A stretch of 38,656 nucleotides of DNA from Bacillota bacterium (GTDB taxonomy: Bacteria > Bacillota > UBA4882 > UBA8346): positions 1 through 38,656 of the forward strand of contig JAEZKW010000011.1 in NCBI GenBank assembly GCA_023415375.1, given 5' to 3'. Below are positions 6,972 to 15,144 of this stretch, one piece after another; positions within the stretch are counted from its first letter, which is position 1; the number at the start of each line of letters is the position of its first letter. The notes under the pieces are model-generated. The model was not told the DNA's origin, did no database searches, and saw only the letters and a program-made list of their open reading frames with translations. Position numbers and translations under genes: made by a program.

Positions 6972-8081
6972 ATGCCAATTACACCCCTTTTCCCAATATA
7001 CCAAAAGTATCAGGCGAAACTCGTTGATTTTCACGGTTGGAGACTTCCTGTCCAATTCAGTGGGATTATTAATGAACATATGACCGTCAGACAGATGGTC
7101 GGCCTCTTCGATGTTTCCCATATGGGAGAAATTATGGTTGAAGGACCGGACTCTGTTCCTTTTTTGAATTTCGCATTAACCAATGAAATATCAACTCTTA
7201 AGCTTTGCCGGATTCGTTATTCGCCTTTATGTGATGATAACGGAGGCACACTCGATGATTTACTGGTATATTGTTACGGACCCACCCAGTTCCTTTTGGT
7301 GGTAAATGCCTCCAACATATCTTCTGATTATCAATGGCTTAGGAACCTTGCAACCGGCTTTAATATTTCCTTAGATAACGTCTCTGAGCAAACGGCAGAG
7401 TTGGCAATTCAAGGTCCACATGCTCTCCCTTTGCTCCAACAAATCACAGACTCCCCAATCCATCAATTAAAATATTACCAATTTGTCCCTCAAATTATGC
7501 TTGAAAATAAATTCCCGGCCTTAATATCACGTACCGGTTATACGGGAGAGGATGGATTCGAACTCTATTTACAGCCTGAACATGCTATCGATGTTTGGGA
7601 ATTACTCATAAAATATGGTGCACCAATGGGGCTCTTGCCTATAGGACTAGGCGCCCGTGATACACTTCGATTTGAGGCCAGTTTACCCTTATATGGCAAT
7701 GAATTGACCAAAAGTATCTCACCCCTTGAAGCAGGTCTCGAACGTTTTATTCAATTTGAAAAATCTAATTTTTCAGGCAAAGATGCCCTTTGCCATCAGA
7801 AATTAACTGGTATACCTCATTCACTCATCGGTATTGAAATGATCGATCGGGGCATTCCCCGTTCCGATTGTCAGGTTTACTATAACGGCCGGAATATCGG
7901 TTATGTCACCTCAGGCAATTATTGTCCCTTTTTATCCAAAAACATGGCTCTTGCTTTGGTGCAAACTTCTTACATACACGCCGATAAACTTGAAACAGAA
8001 TTACAGATTGATATAAGAGGTAAACTATTAAATGCCAAAGTCGTCAATCTGCCTTTTTATTCAAGAAAGTCAACAATTTGA
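6972..8081 (+). CDS. gcvT: Aminomethyltransferase, T-protein of the glycine cleavage system
   Basis: This 369-residue protein has the normal GcvT length. The N-terminal motifs LVDFHGWRLPVQFSGIINEH and GLFDVSHMGEIMVEGPD are typical of the family, as is the folate-binding aspartate in LDDLLVYCYG. ISRTGYTGEDGFELYL and the C-terminal barrel SGNYCPFLSKNMALALV complete it. The T-protein transfers the methylene carbon from the H-protein aminomethyl-lipoyl arm to tetrahydrofolate and releases ammonia. The ATG is preceded by AAGGA. The 182 bp before it contain no recognisable glycine riboswitch and no clear promoter. It is followed by gcvPA and gcvPB, without gcvH. Confidence 0.95.
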   Translation: MPITPLFPIYQKYQAKLVDFHGWRLPVQFSGIINEHMTVRQMVGLFDVSHMGEIMVEGPDSVPFLNFALTNEISTLKLCRIRYSPLCDDNGGTLDDLLVYCYGPTQFLLVVNASNISSDYQWLRNLATGFNISLDNVSEQTAELAIQGPHALPLLQQITDSPIHQLKYYQFVPQIMLENKFPALISRTGYTGEDGFELYLQPEHAIDVWELLIKYGAPMGLLPIGLGARDTLRFEASLPLYGNELTKSISPLEAGLERFIQFEKSNFSGKDALCHQKLTGIPHSLIGIEMIDRGIPRSDCQVYYNGRNIGYVTSGNYCPFLSKNMALALVQTSYIHADKLETELQIDIRGKLLNAKVVNLPFYSRKSTI

Positions 8082-8261
8082 AGGCTACACCGTTGTTAGG
8101 GAGCCCGTTTCCCGGAAAACGAGAGGTTTGGAAAACTATGACATTAATTAAGACGACGCATGTTTTTCCTCGGTTATCATCCATCCCCGATAAGCCGGGG
8201 CGGTTGAATGAATAATAATGACGGATTTATTTTCTAAATAGAAAGGATCAAGCTTGAAAAA

Positions 8262-9608
8262 ATGAAGCACCCCTATCTCCCGCTAACGGATGCTAATCGA
8301 ATTTCGATGCTGCACCAAATTGGTGTGGACTCGGTAGAAGACTTATTATCCGACTTGCCTTCCTCAAAGCGTTTGAATCATCCCTTAAATCTTCCTTCAC
8401 CTATGACTGAGGTTGAACTCTATGAATATTTTCGAAAAACAGCAGACATAAATCAAAAGGTAAAACTATCTTTTTTAGGAGCAGGTGCATATCATCACTA
8501 TATACCGGCAATTATTGATCATTTGGTTCATCGTTCTGAATTTTATACCGCTTATACTCCTTATCAACCTGAGATATCGCAAGGTATCCTTCAGGCTATT
8601 TTTGAATATCAAACCTTCATCAGTGAGCTTTTCGGTTTACCCATTGCCAATGCTTCCCTCTATGACGGTGCTTCGGCTTTATCTGAAGCTGTTTTAATGG
8701 CAATCCGGGAAACGAAAACTACAAAAACATTACGAATCTTAATCCCTGAAACGATAAATCCCCATCTATTAGCTGTTATAAAAACCTATACTCAACATTT
8801 CAACCTAATCATTGAATTCATTCCGGCCCGAAACGGTATCATGAACCCGCCTGAATTGGCAAATTTACTTCGAAAAGAAACTGCGGCTGTGGTGTTTCAG
8901 AATCCAAATTTTTTCGGACTCCTCGAAGATTTACCGGAATTATTGCAGATAACTAAAAATAACAACACGATTGCCATTTGTTATGTACATCCGCTGACTT
9001 TAGGTATTTTGGAATCCCCGGGTCATCTGGGAGCGGAAATCGTAGTCGCTGAAGGTCAGCCTCTAGGCATACCCCTTTCTTTTGGCGGTCCCTATCTTGG
9101 ATTGATGGCTGTTTCCGAACGCTTTAAACGCAGTATTCCTGGGCGTTTGGTTGGTGAAACTGTCGATCGTTTGGGAAAACGAGCTTTCGTATTAACTCTA
9201 CAAACCCGGGAACAACACATTCGAAGGGAAAAAGCCACCTCCAATATTTGTTCCAATCAGGCATTGTGTGCGCTGCGGGCTGCTATTTATTTAGCTACTT
9301 TAGGGCCGGTAGGTTTTCGGGAAGTTGCCCAAAGATCTTTTAATAACGCCCATTACCTTTTTCAAGAGCTCCTTAAAATTGGCTTCCAGCCGATGTTTAA
9401 TAACCCTTTTTTTATGGAATTTCCCATAAAAACTATTAAACCTGCCTCTTTTTATATTGAGCACTTATTAAAAAAGGACATCCTGGCTGGTTTTGATTTA
9501 CTATCAACCTACCCAGACTTAAGAAATTCATTATTGATTTGCGCCACTGAAGTCTTTTCTAGAGACCAACTTGACTATTTTGTTCATGAAATGGGGCAAT
9601 TAGGATGA
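8262..9608 (+). CDS. gcvPA: Glycine dehydrogenase (decarboxylating) subunit 1
   Basis: This 448-residue protein is the N-terminal half of the split P-protein found in Bacillota. It opens with MKHPYLPLTDANRISMLHQIG and carries FLGAGAYHHYIPAIIDHLVHRSEFYTAYTPYQPEISQG, EYQTFISELFGLPIANASLYDGASA and REQHIRREKATSNICSNQAL, all hallmarks of GcvPA. With GcvPB it decarboxylates glycine and loads the aminomethyl group onto lipoyl-GcvH. The ATG has an AAGGA about 14 nt upstream, a loose spacing, but no better in-frame start exists. The 180 bp between gcvT and this gene, where gcvH usually sits, hold no lipoyl-domain remnant; they contain a small CCCCG/CGGGG hairpin near 8185-8200. Confidence 0.96.
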   Translation: MKHPYLPLTDANRISMLHQIGVDSVEDLLSDLPSSKRLNHPLNLPSPMTEVELYEYFRKTADINQKVKLSFLGAGAYHHYIPAIIDHLVHRSEFYTAYTPYQPEISQGILQAIFEYQTFISELFGLPIANASLYDGASALSEAVLMAIRETKTTKTLRILIPETINPHLLAVIKTYTQHFNLIIEFIPARNGIMNPPELANLLRKETAAVVFQNPNFFGLLEDLPELLQITKNNNTIAICYVHPLTLGILESPGHLGAEIVVAEGQPLGIPLSFGGPYLGLMAVSERFKRSIPGRLVGETVDRLGKRAFVLTLQTREQHIRREKATSNICSNQALCALRAAIYLATLGPVGFREVAQRSFNNAHYLFQELLKIGFQPMFNNPFFMEFPIKTIKPASFYIEHLLKKDILAGFDLLSTYPDLRNSLLICATEVFSRDQLDYFVHEMGQLG

Positions 9609-11071
9609 TTGATTATTTTCACCAAGATGCCAAGGTTATTTTTGAAAAAACAGTTCCTGGAAAAAGGGCTTGGTTACTTCCCGCCACCCAAGTTCCTGAT
9701 AGTTTTAACACCCACAAAATAAAGTCTACCCAATTACGCCAATCTTTTTTAAATTTCCCCGAGTTGGCTGAAATTGATGTTGTTCGTCATTATACTAACC
9801 TTTCTACTCACAACCACGGTGTTGATACCAGCTTTTATCCTTTAGGATCATGTACTATGAAATATAATCCTAAAATAAATGAAGACTTGGCCTCACTTTC
9901 TGAGTTTATTGATATACACCCCTTATTACCTGAAAAGATTGCTCAAGGCACCTTATCGATTCTTTATGAACTTGAACAACATCTAAAAGAAATCACCGGA
10001 ATGGATGCTTTTACTTTACAGCCAGCAGCCGGTGCTCATGGAGAACTAACCGGCCTGTTAATTTTAAGACAGCATCTAGACTTACAGAGAGAAGATAAGC
10101 GTACCCAGATACTTATTCCTTCTTCAGCTCACGGTACCAATCCAGCCAGTGCGGCAATGGCCGGATTCGAAACGATTACCGTTCATTGTAATAATGAGGG
10201 ATTAGTCGATCTCGACCACTTAAAATCTCTTTTAAGCCAAAAAACAGCCGGCCTCATGCTAACCAATCCAAATACCTTAGGACTCTTCGAACGTTCAATC
10301 ACTTGTATTGCCGATTTGGTTCACGGGGCAGGCGGCCTCTTATATTATGACGGAGCCAACCTAAATGCTATTATGGGGCTGATTAGGCCGGGCGATATGG
10401 GTTTTGACATTATGCATCTCAATTTGCATAAAACTTTCGCTACGCCTCATGGCGGGGGTGGACCTGGTTCAGGCCCCGTTGGAGTGAAAAGTTTTTTAGC
10501 GAAATTCTTACCCTATCCCATTATTCAAAAAACCGCTAATGGCTACAATTGGGAATATGATAGACCTTTGAGCATTGGAAAAATTCATGGGTTTTATGGG
10601 AATATCGGTGTGGCTATCAAAGCCTTAATTTATATTCGTTCCATGGGTGCCGAGGGTTTGGCGCAGGTCAGCCGGGATGCCATTTTAAATGCAAATTATC
10701 TACAATCCAAGCTCAAACATTATTTTGTATTACCATATGATCGTTTTTGCATGCACGAATTTGTGATATCTGCTGCGAATTTAAAACCTTATCATATCTT
10801 GGCACTCCATATCGCAAAAAGGCTCCTGGATTTTGGGATTCACCCCCCAACCATTTATTTCCCTTTGATCGTAGAAGAAGCCCTCATGATCGAACCCACT
10901 GAAACTGAAAGTCTTGATACATTAAACCATTTTATTGAGATAATGGCTCAAATCTACTATGAAGCAATTCATTCACCTGAGACTCTCACTACGGCCCCCA
11001 ATCATACATCAATCTCAAAAGTCGATGAAACCCTAGCAGCTCGCAATCCCAAATTACGCTGGAATCCTTAA
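9605..11071 (+). CDS. gcvPB: Glycine dehydrogenase (decarboxylating) subunit 2
   Basis: This 488-residue protein is the PLP-binding half of the P-protein. The cofactor lysine is in MHLNLHKTFATPHGGGGPGSGPVGV. Other family motifs are TSFYPLGSCTMKYNPKINE, LQPAAGAHGELTGLL, SSAHGTNPASAAMAGF and YFPLIVEEALMIEPTETES. The start codon overlaps the gcvPA stop by 4 nt (ATGA), so the two halves are translationally coupled. A parS site lies 3 bp after the stop codon. Confidence 0.97.
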   Translation: MIDYFHQDAKVIFEKTVPGKRAWLLPATQVPDSFNTHKIKSTQLRQSFLNFPELAEIDVVRHYTNLSTHNHGVDTSFYPLGSCTMKYNPKINEDLASLSEFIDIHPLLPEKIAQGTLSILYELEQHLKEITGMDAFTLQPAAGAHGELTGLLILRQHLDLQREDKRTQILIPSSAHGTNPASAAMAGFETITVHCNNEGLVDLDHLKSLLSQKTAGLMLTNPNTLGLFERSITCIADLVHGAGGLLYYDGANLNAIMGLIRPGDMGFDIMHLNLHKTFATPHGGGGPGSGPVGVKSFLAKFLPYPIIQKTANGYNWEYDRPLSIGKIHGFYGNIGVAIKALIYIRSMGAEGLAQVSRDAILNANYLQSKLKHYFVLPYDRFCMHEFVISAANLKPYHILALHIAKRLLDFGIHPPTIYFPLIVEEALMIEPTETESLDTLNHFIEIMAQIYYEAIHSPETLTTAPNHTSISKVDETLAARNPKLRWNP

Positions 11072-11074
11072 CTT

Positions 11075-11090
11075 TTTTTCACGTGAAACT
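11075..11090. promoter_or_regulatory. parS site (ParB binding), 14/16 to consensus
   Basis: TTTTTCACGTGAAACT matches the consensus TGTTTCACGTGAAACA at 14 of 16 positions, with the central 12 bp perfect. It lies between gcvPB and the lytic transglycosylase gene, about 18 kb from dnaA on the parAB side of the origin. Confidence 0.8.
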
Positions 11091-11174
11091 AACACCATAA
11101 TAACCTTCCAATGTATAATATCGTTACCAATTACCAATACTTCCTAGAAAGATACCCTTTAGGAGGTTTTGATA

Positions 11175-11948
11175 ATGGTAAAACACTTTATTCAATATAT
11201 AATTGCATTGACGGCTGTTCTTTTATTAATAGTTACATCTTCGGCATTTGCCACCACAACCTATGAAATAAACGATATCAATGGATATGATGGGCAAACC
11301 GGAGCCGTTGAGTACCAGCACCAATTGTTATTTCAACTTATCGATACTTATAATCCCGCCTTATCGCTGGATCAAAAAAAATTAGTATGTAAAACAATAT
11401 TGACGGAAGCAGAAACGACTGGCTTTGATCCTTTCTTTATCTCAAGTATAATTGCTGCCGAATCTTCATTTCATCCTAAAGCGGTTTCGCCTTGTAATGC
11501 TCTTGGTCTCATGCAGTTAACCTTTTGCGTCTATCGTGCTATGCATATCCGTAATCCTTTTAATATTCAAGAAAACATTTATGCCGGCACTCGGTTTCTT
11601 CAATATTTAAAAACTCAATTTAGCGATACCAATCTCATCTTGGCAGCTTATAATGCCGGCCCATCCCGTGTCGCCAGGTTAGGTAGAGTACCCCGAATAC
11701 GGGAGACTCTCGCTTACATCAAAAGAGTAAATTCACTATATTTAAATTTACGGCAAAATTTTATTGCTCGTTTGAATAGCTCGCTCTCTAAAATTCAATT
11801 ATGTAAAACTCTTAAAGCTATAACTAATTCCCGACAAGTGAGTCAATTTGCATTTTATGAACGCTCTTCAACCCCTACAAACTTTTGGGGAAACCATTTT
11901 TATATTTGTGAACCGGATCAATCTTTACGATTCTTCTCCAAGGCTTAA
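11175..11948 (+). CDS. Exported lytic transglycosylase (SLT domain)
   Basis: This 257-residue protein has a signal sequence (about residues 1-27, ending SSAFA) and an SLT domain (about 75-190). Motifs in order are IIAAESSFHPKAVS with the catalytic glutamate, NALGLMQLT, NIYAGTRFLQYL and LAAYNAGPSRVARLG. It should cleave the glycan strand of peptidoglycan to 1,6-anhydromuramyl ends. I chose the ATG at 11175 because AGGAGG lies 8 nt upstream; a TTG two codons earlier is too close to that site. The C-terminal ~60 residues match no domain I know. A TATAAT at 11114-11119 may be its -10 element, but no good -35 is seen. Its 3' end overlaps the convergent DUF559 gene by 24 bp. Confidence 0.9.
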   Translation: MVKHFIQYIIALTAVLLLIVTSSAFATTTYEINDINGYDGQTGAVEYQHQLLFQLIDTYNPALSLDQKKLVCKTILTEAETTGFDPFFISSIIAAESSFHPKAVSPCNALGLMQLTFCVYRAMHIRNPFNIQENIYAGTRFLQYLKTQFSDTNLILAAYNAGPSRVARLGRVPRIRETLAYIKRVNSLYLNLRQNFIARLNSSLSKIQLCKTLKAITNSRQVSQFAFYERSSTPTNFWGNHFYICEPDQSLRFFSKA

Positions 11949-12377
11949 GAAATAGTCTTCAATAGTTTTCGGCTTTTTATGATTTGATTCCTGAATGGTC
12001 TGAATCTTGGGAAGTCTTTTTTTCCATTCATCATTTATCAACCCTTTACTATCCATCCCACTTAGCCGCTGGATTGTTTGTTCAATTTCTGCCAAACATT
12101 CTTGAAGGTTCTCGCGGATTTGTTGATTACTAATTCGAATCACCAAAATCCCCCTATCCATCAAAAAATGGTCTTTACTCTGATCTAGGCGCCGTTGTTC
12201 ATTGCTTAAATGAGTATATCCGTCAACTTCAACGACCAAGTGGTAATTGGGAAACCAAAAATCAACTTCATACCCTTCCAAAGTTTGATTCTGTTTAAAT
12301 ATCCACTTCTTAGCCTGTAAAGCCTGAGCCAAATGCTTCTCAGCTTTTGTCCGACAACTTTCTCTCATTTTATCCAT
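11925..12377 (-). CDS. DUF559 endonuclease-like protein
   Basis: This 150-residue protein carries a DUF559 domain (about residues 5-110), related to the very-short-patch-repair and restriction endonuclease fold. The core reads GYEVDFWFPNYHLVVEVDGYTH, supplying the D...E-x-D acidic pair expected of that fold, followed by DQSKDHFLMDRGILVIRISNQQI. The C-terminal 40 residues are polar. The ATG at 12375-12377 is preceded by GAGG; a second ATG three codons on is possible. Such proteins are usually encoded near mobile or repair genes and their substrate is unknown. Here it stands alone between a transglycosylase gene (convergent overlap) and glnRA (divergent). Confidence 0.85.
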   Translation of the reverse strand: MDKMRESCRTKAEKHLAQALQAKKWIFKQNQTLEGYEVDFWFPNYHLVVEVDGYTHLSNEQRRLDQSKDHFLMDRGILVIRISNQQIRENLQECLAEIEQTIQRLSGMDSKGLINDEWKKRLPKIQTIQESNHKKPKTIEDYFLSLGEES

Positions 12378-12401
12378 TCTCTGCCTCGCGTTTCCAAATG
12401 C

Positions 12402-12440
12402 TGTCTAATTGTTGACATTTCTCTAACATTCCCGTATACT
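12402..12440 (+). promoter_or_regulatory. glnRA promoter with overlapping GlnR-like operator
   Basis: TTGACA (12412-12417), a 17-nt spacer and TATACT (12435-12440) form a strong vegetative promoter. An inverted repeat TGTC-N8-GACA (12402-12417) overlaps the -35. It resembles the GlnR/TnrA box TGTNA-N7-TNACA but is one base shorter. Overlap of the -35 by a GlnR site is known for the Bacillus glnRA operon and predicts autorepression in nitrogen excess. Confidence 0.72.
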
Positions 12441-12486
12441 TATTTAGAATAGTTTTTATTTATGATTGGAATTGAGGAGTATTTTA

Positions 12487-12873
12487 ATGGCTAATAATGA
12501 TTCTATTTATCCAATCAGTGTAGTGATGACAATGACGAGTTTAACTGCTCGTCAGATTCGTTATTATGAATCCCACGATCTGATCAAGCCTGCCCGTTCT
12601 AAAGGCAATCAAAGATTGTATACGCCGCAAGATGTTGAAAACCTTTTATTGATCAAAAGATTACTTGAAAAAGGACTCAATTTAGACGGTATTAAAGCGA
12701 TTATCAACAGTCCTAAAAGCACTGAAGCTGTAATACCCCCGACAGTACCTGCTGCACCATCGACTCCGGCAGTATTTAGTTCTCACCGTCCGGAAGCGCC
12801 TAAGCTTACTTCTTTATATCCTGTTAATAATCAGGAAGCTTTAAATAATTGGTTACAGCACAAAAGAAAATAA
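12487..12873 (+). CDS. glnR: GlnR, MerR-type nitrogen repressor
   Basis: This 128-residue protein has an N-terminal MerR winged-helix domain (about residues 8-75): VMTMTSLTARQIRYYESHDLIKPARSKGNQRLYTPQDVENLLLIKRLLEKGLNLDGIKAII. A proline- and alanine-rich linker follows (about 80-110), then a short tail ending NNWLQHKRK. In GlnR the tail is autoinhibitory and is relieved by feedback-inhibited glutamine synthetase. The ATG at 12487 has a GAGGAG ribosome binding site; an upstream TTG frame lacks one. It is 15 bp ahead of glnA, as in other Bacillota, which favours GlnR over TnrA. Confidence 0.92.
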   Translation: MANNDSIYPISVVMTMTSLTARQIRYYESHDLIKPARSKGNQRLYTPQDVENLLLIKRLLEKGLNLDGIKAIINSPKSTEAVIPPTVPAAPSTPAVFSSHRPEAPKLTSLYPVNNQEALNNWLQHKRK

Positions 12874-12888
12874 GGATGTGGATTCAAA

Positions 12889-14211
12889 ATGACAAAGGAA
12901 GAAGTGCTTAAAAAATGTAAGGAACTGGATGTTCGTTTTATCCGATTGCAATTTACCGATATTTTGGGGGTGGTTAAAAATCTAGCAATACCAGTTAGCC
13001 AATTCCCCCGAGCCTTGGATAATGAAATCATGTTCGACGGTTCTTCAATAGAAGGATTCACCCGCGTCGAGGAATCGGATATGATTTTAAAGCCTGATTT
13101 AAATACCTTTGCTATTTTCCCCTGGCGTCCTAAAGAAGGGGCTGTCGCTAGAATCATTTGCGATATTTATACCCCTGAATTGGAGCCATTTAAAGGCGAT
13201 CCCCGTTTTATTTTAAAACAAACCATCAAAGAAGCCGAGGATTTAGGATTTTCGATTAACATAGGTCCGGAGTGTGAATTTTTCCTCTTTAAGTCAAATG
13301 AAGACGGCTCCCCTTCTTTAGTTGCCCAAGATAAGGGCGGTTACTTCGACCTCTCACCGAATGACTTGGGAGAAAATGCCCGCCGTGAAATCGTGCTTAC
13401 ATTAGAAGAAATGGGGTTTGAAATTGAAGCTTCCCATCACGAAGTTTCTCCCGGTCAACATGAAATCGATTTTAAATATTCGGATCCTTTAACAACGGCC
13501 GATCGTGTTACCACCCTTAAATTTGTAACCCGAATTATCGCATTAAACCATAAATTGCATGCAACATTTATGCCCAAACCTGTCTTCGGCATCAACGGTT
13601 CTGGTATGCATATTCACTTATCTTTATTTAAAGATGGACAAAATGCTTTTTTTGATCCGAATGCTGCCAATGAGCTAAGTCCGACAGCACTTTACTTTAT
13701 CGGTGGACTATTAAAACATGCCAAAGGAATTACGGCAATTACCAATCCCTTGGTTAATTCGTATAAGCGCTTAATACCGGGGTATGAGGCTCCCGTATAT
13801 CAATCCTGGTCAGCTTCGAACCGAAGTGCCCTAATTCGGGTCCCTGCTTCTCGCGACATTAATACACGCCTTGAATTAAGAAGCCCCGATCCTTGTTGTA
13901 ACCCTTACTTAGCTATCAGTTTAATGATTAAAGCCGGTCTAGATGGCATTACCAATAAAATCAATCCTGGCGCCCCAATTCAAAAAAATATTTTTTTGAT
14001 GACCCCGGTGGAACGTTCTCTCGAAAACATAACCGCTCTTCCTGACTCATTATATGAGGCTCTTGTGGAGATGGAAAAGGATCCGCTAATCCTTTTAACC
14101 CTCGGTGAGCACATTTTTTACCGTTTTTTAGAAGCAAAATCTATCGAATGGGAAGTATATCGCAGCCAAGTTCACCAATGGGAAACCGATCAATATCTCG
14201 GTGTATTCTAA
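12889..14211 (+). CDS. glnA: Glutamine synthetase type I (GSI-alpha)
   Basis: This 440-residue enzyme makes glutamine from glutamate, ammonia and ATP. It shows the family signatures MFDGSSIEGF, NIGPECEFFLF, EASHHEVSPGQHEIDF, KPVFGINGSGMHIHLSLF and the C-terminal ATP-binding SYKRLIPGYEAP ... SASNRSALIRVPA. The length of about 440 and the absence of the adenylylation-loop insertion place it in the GSI-alpha group of Bacillota, which is regulated by feedback and by GlnR rather than by adenylylation. Ribosome binding site AAGGATGTGG. The gene ends just before a strong bidirectional terminator. Confidence 0.97.
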   Translation: MTKEEVLKKCKELDVRFIRLQFTDILGVVKNLAIPVSQFPRALDNEIMFDGSSIEGFTRVEESDMILKPDLNTFAIFPWRPKEGAVARIICDIYTPELEPFKGDPRFILKQTIKEAEDLGFSINIGPECEFFLFKSNEDGSPSLVAQDKGGYFDLSPNDLGENARREIVLTLEEMGFEIEASHHEVSPGQHEIDFKYSDPLTTADRVTTLKFVTRIIALNHKLHATFMPKPVFGINGSGMHIHLSLFKDGQNAFFDPNAANELSPTALYFIGGLLKHAKGITAITNPLVNSYKRLIPGYEAPVYQSWSASNRSALIRVPASRDINTRLELRSPDPCCNPYLAISLMIKAGLDGITNKINPGAPIQKNIFLMTPVERSLENITALPDSLYEALVEMEKDPLILLTLGEHIFYRFLEAKSIEWEVYRSQVHQWETDQYLGVF

Positions 14212-14250
14212 GCCTTTAAATGATATAAAAAGAGGATTTATAAAAATTAA

Positions 14251-14288
14251 AAAAAGCAAGCTATATTATCAAATGGCTTGCTTTTTTT
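14251..14288. terminator. Bidirectional terminator between glnA and the UPF0180 gene
   Basis: AAAAAGCAAGC (14251-14261) and GCTTGCTTTTT (14276-14286) form a perfect 11-bp stem with a 14-nt loop and a T-tract on both strands. It serves the convergent glnA (+) and UPF0180 (-) genes. Confidence 0.85.
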
Positions 14289-14320
14289 AATTTCCTGTTC
14301 CCTTTATAAAAATTTTTTAA

Positions 14321-14569
14321 TTACGATTCCATCAATCGAAAATGTTTTTGCAAATCATACATTATCTCTTCAGGTTGCCGGCCTCTGGCATTAATTAAAA
14401 AACCCTCCCCTGCTCTTGTCATATCACCGGTTACATTTTCATCTAGCCCCGAGATAATATAAGCATCAGCATTTTGGCCTTCTTTAATCTTTACCACCTG
14501 AAACCCTTCGCTTTCAATAAAAGGCTTTAAATTCATAATCCCATCTTCAATGGCTACTATTTTAGACAT
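14321..14569 (-). CDS. UPF0180 (YkuS-like) small protein
   Basis: This 82-residue soluble protein matches the UPF0180/YkuS family of Bacillota. It has an N-terminal MSKIVAIEDGIMNLKPFIESEGF, a central DAYIISGLDENVTGDM, and the C-terminal signature INARGRQPEEIMYDLQKHF. The function is unknown. The ATG is preceded by GGAGG at ideal distance. It is downstream of the bactofilin gene on the same strand but separated from it by a terminator, so it probably has its own promoter. Confidence 0.82.
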   Translation of the reverse strand: MSKIVAIEDGIMNLKPFIESEGFQVVKIKEGQNADAYIISGLDENVTGDMTRAGEGFLINARGRQPEEIMYDLQKHFRLMES

Positions 14570-14685
14570 TAAAAACCTCCTCTATATACTTAAAAGCGGA
14601 AAGTCCTCATTTATAAACTTTCCACCTTTCCTTTTTATTATGGCCTTCCAATAAATTGATCATTCAACATCTCCATTAAAAGACA

Positions 14686-14715
14686 TAAAAAAAAACTCCA
14701 TTGAAGGAGTTTTTT
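14686..14715. terminator. Terminator after the bactofilin gene
   Basis: AAAAACTCC and GGAGTTTTT form a 9-bp stem around a 6-nt loop, with T-tracts on both sides. On the minus strand it directly follows the bactofilin stop codon and ends the M23-bactofilin transcript. Confidence 0.85.
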
Positions 14716-14718
14716 AAA

Positions 14719-15129
14719 TTAGGCTTCAGTTGGTGTATCAACTCGTAGAGCTTTCCCTCTTTCCTTTAGCTCACCCCTAGGCATAGGTGAACAAAGTCCT
14801 TGTAAATAGGCTCCATCTTCCACAACTAAAGTTGTCATTTTTGAATCGCCAGTAACTTTTGCAGTAGGTGCCAATTCAAGTCTTCCGCGAGCTTCAATCG
14901 AACCTTTCACTTCTCCAGCAATAATAATATTTCTAGCGACAAGATTACCAACCACCTTACCGCTTTCTCCTACGATCAAATCTCCCCCAATATGAAGTTC
15001 ACCTTCATAATAACCATCAATCCGTAACGCTCCACCAGGAGCTTCTAAATTTCCTTTGAAACTACATTCTTTACCGACTAAAGTATCCACTTTACGTGAA
15101 TTAATGCCGTCCTTGTTATGTGATTGCAA
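14719..15129 (-). CDS. Bactofilin (polymer-forming cytoskeletal protein)
   Basis: This 136-residue protein has a bactofilin domain (about residues 15-115). It is a right-handed beta-helix built from repeats such as GALRIDGYYEGELHIGGDLIVGESGKVVGNLVARNIIIAGEVKGSIEARGRLEL. Bactofilins polymerise without nucleotide and place cell-wall enzymes. The start is TTG (15127-15129), 6 nt after GGAGGG; no nearby ATG fits. The M23 peptidase gene ends 15 bp upstream, a pairing seen in many bacteria in which the bactofilin localises the peptidase. Confidence 0.9.
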   Translation of the reverse strand: MQSHNKDGINSRKVDTLVGKECSFKGNLEAPGGALRIDGYYEGELHIGGDLIVGESGKVVGNLVARNIIIAGEVKGSIEARGRLELAPTAKVTGDSKMTTLVVEDGAYLQGLCSPMPRGELKERGKALRVDTPTEA

Positions 15130-15144
15130 ATGTAACCCTCCCCG

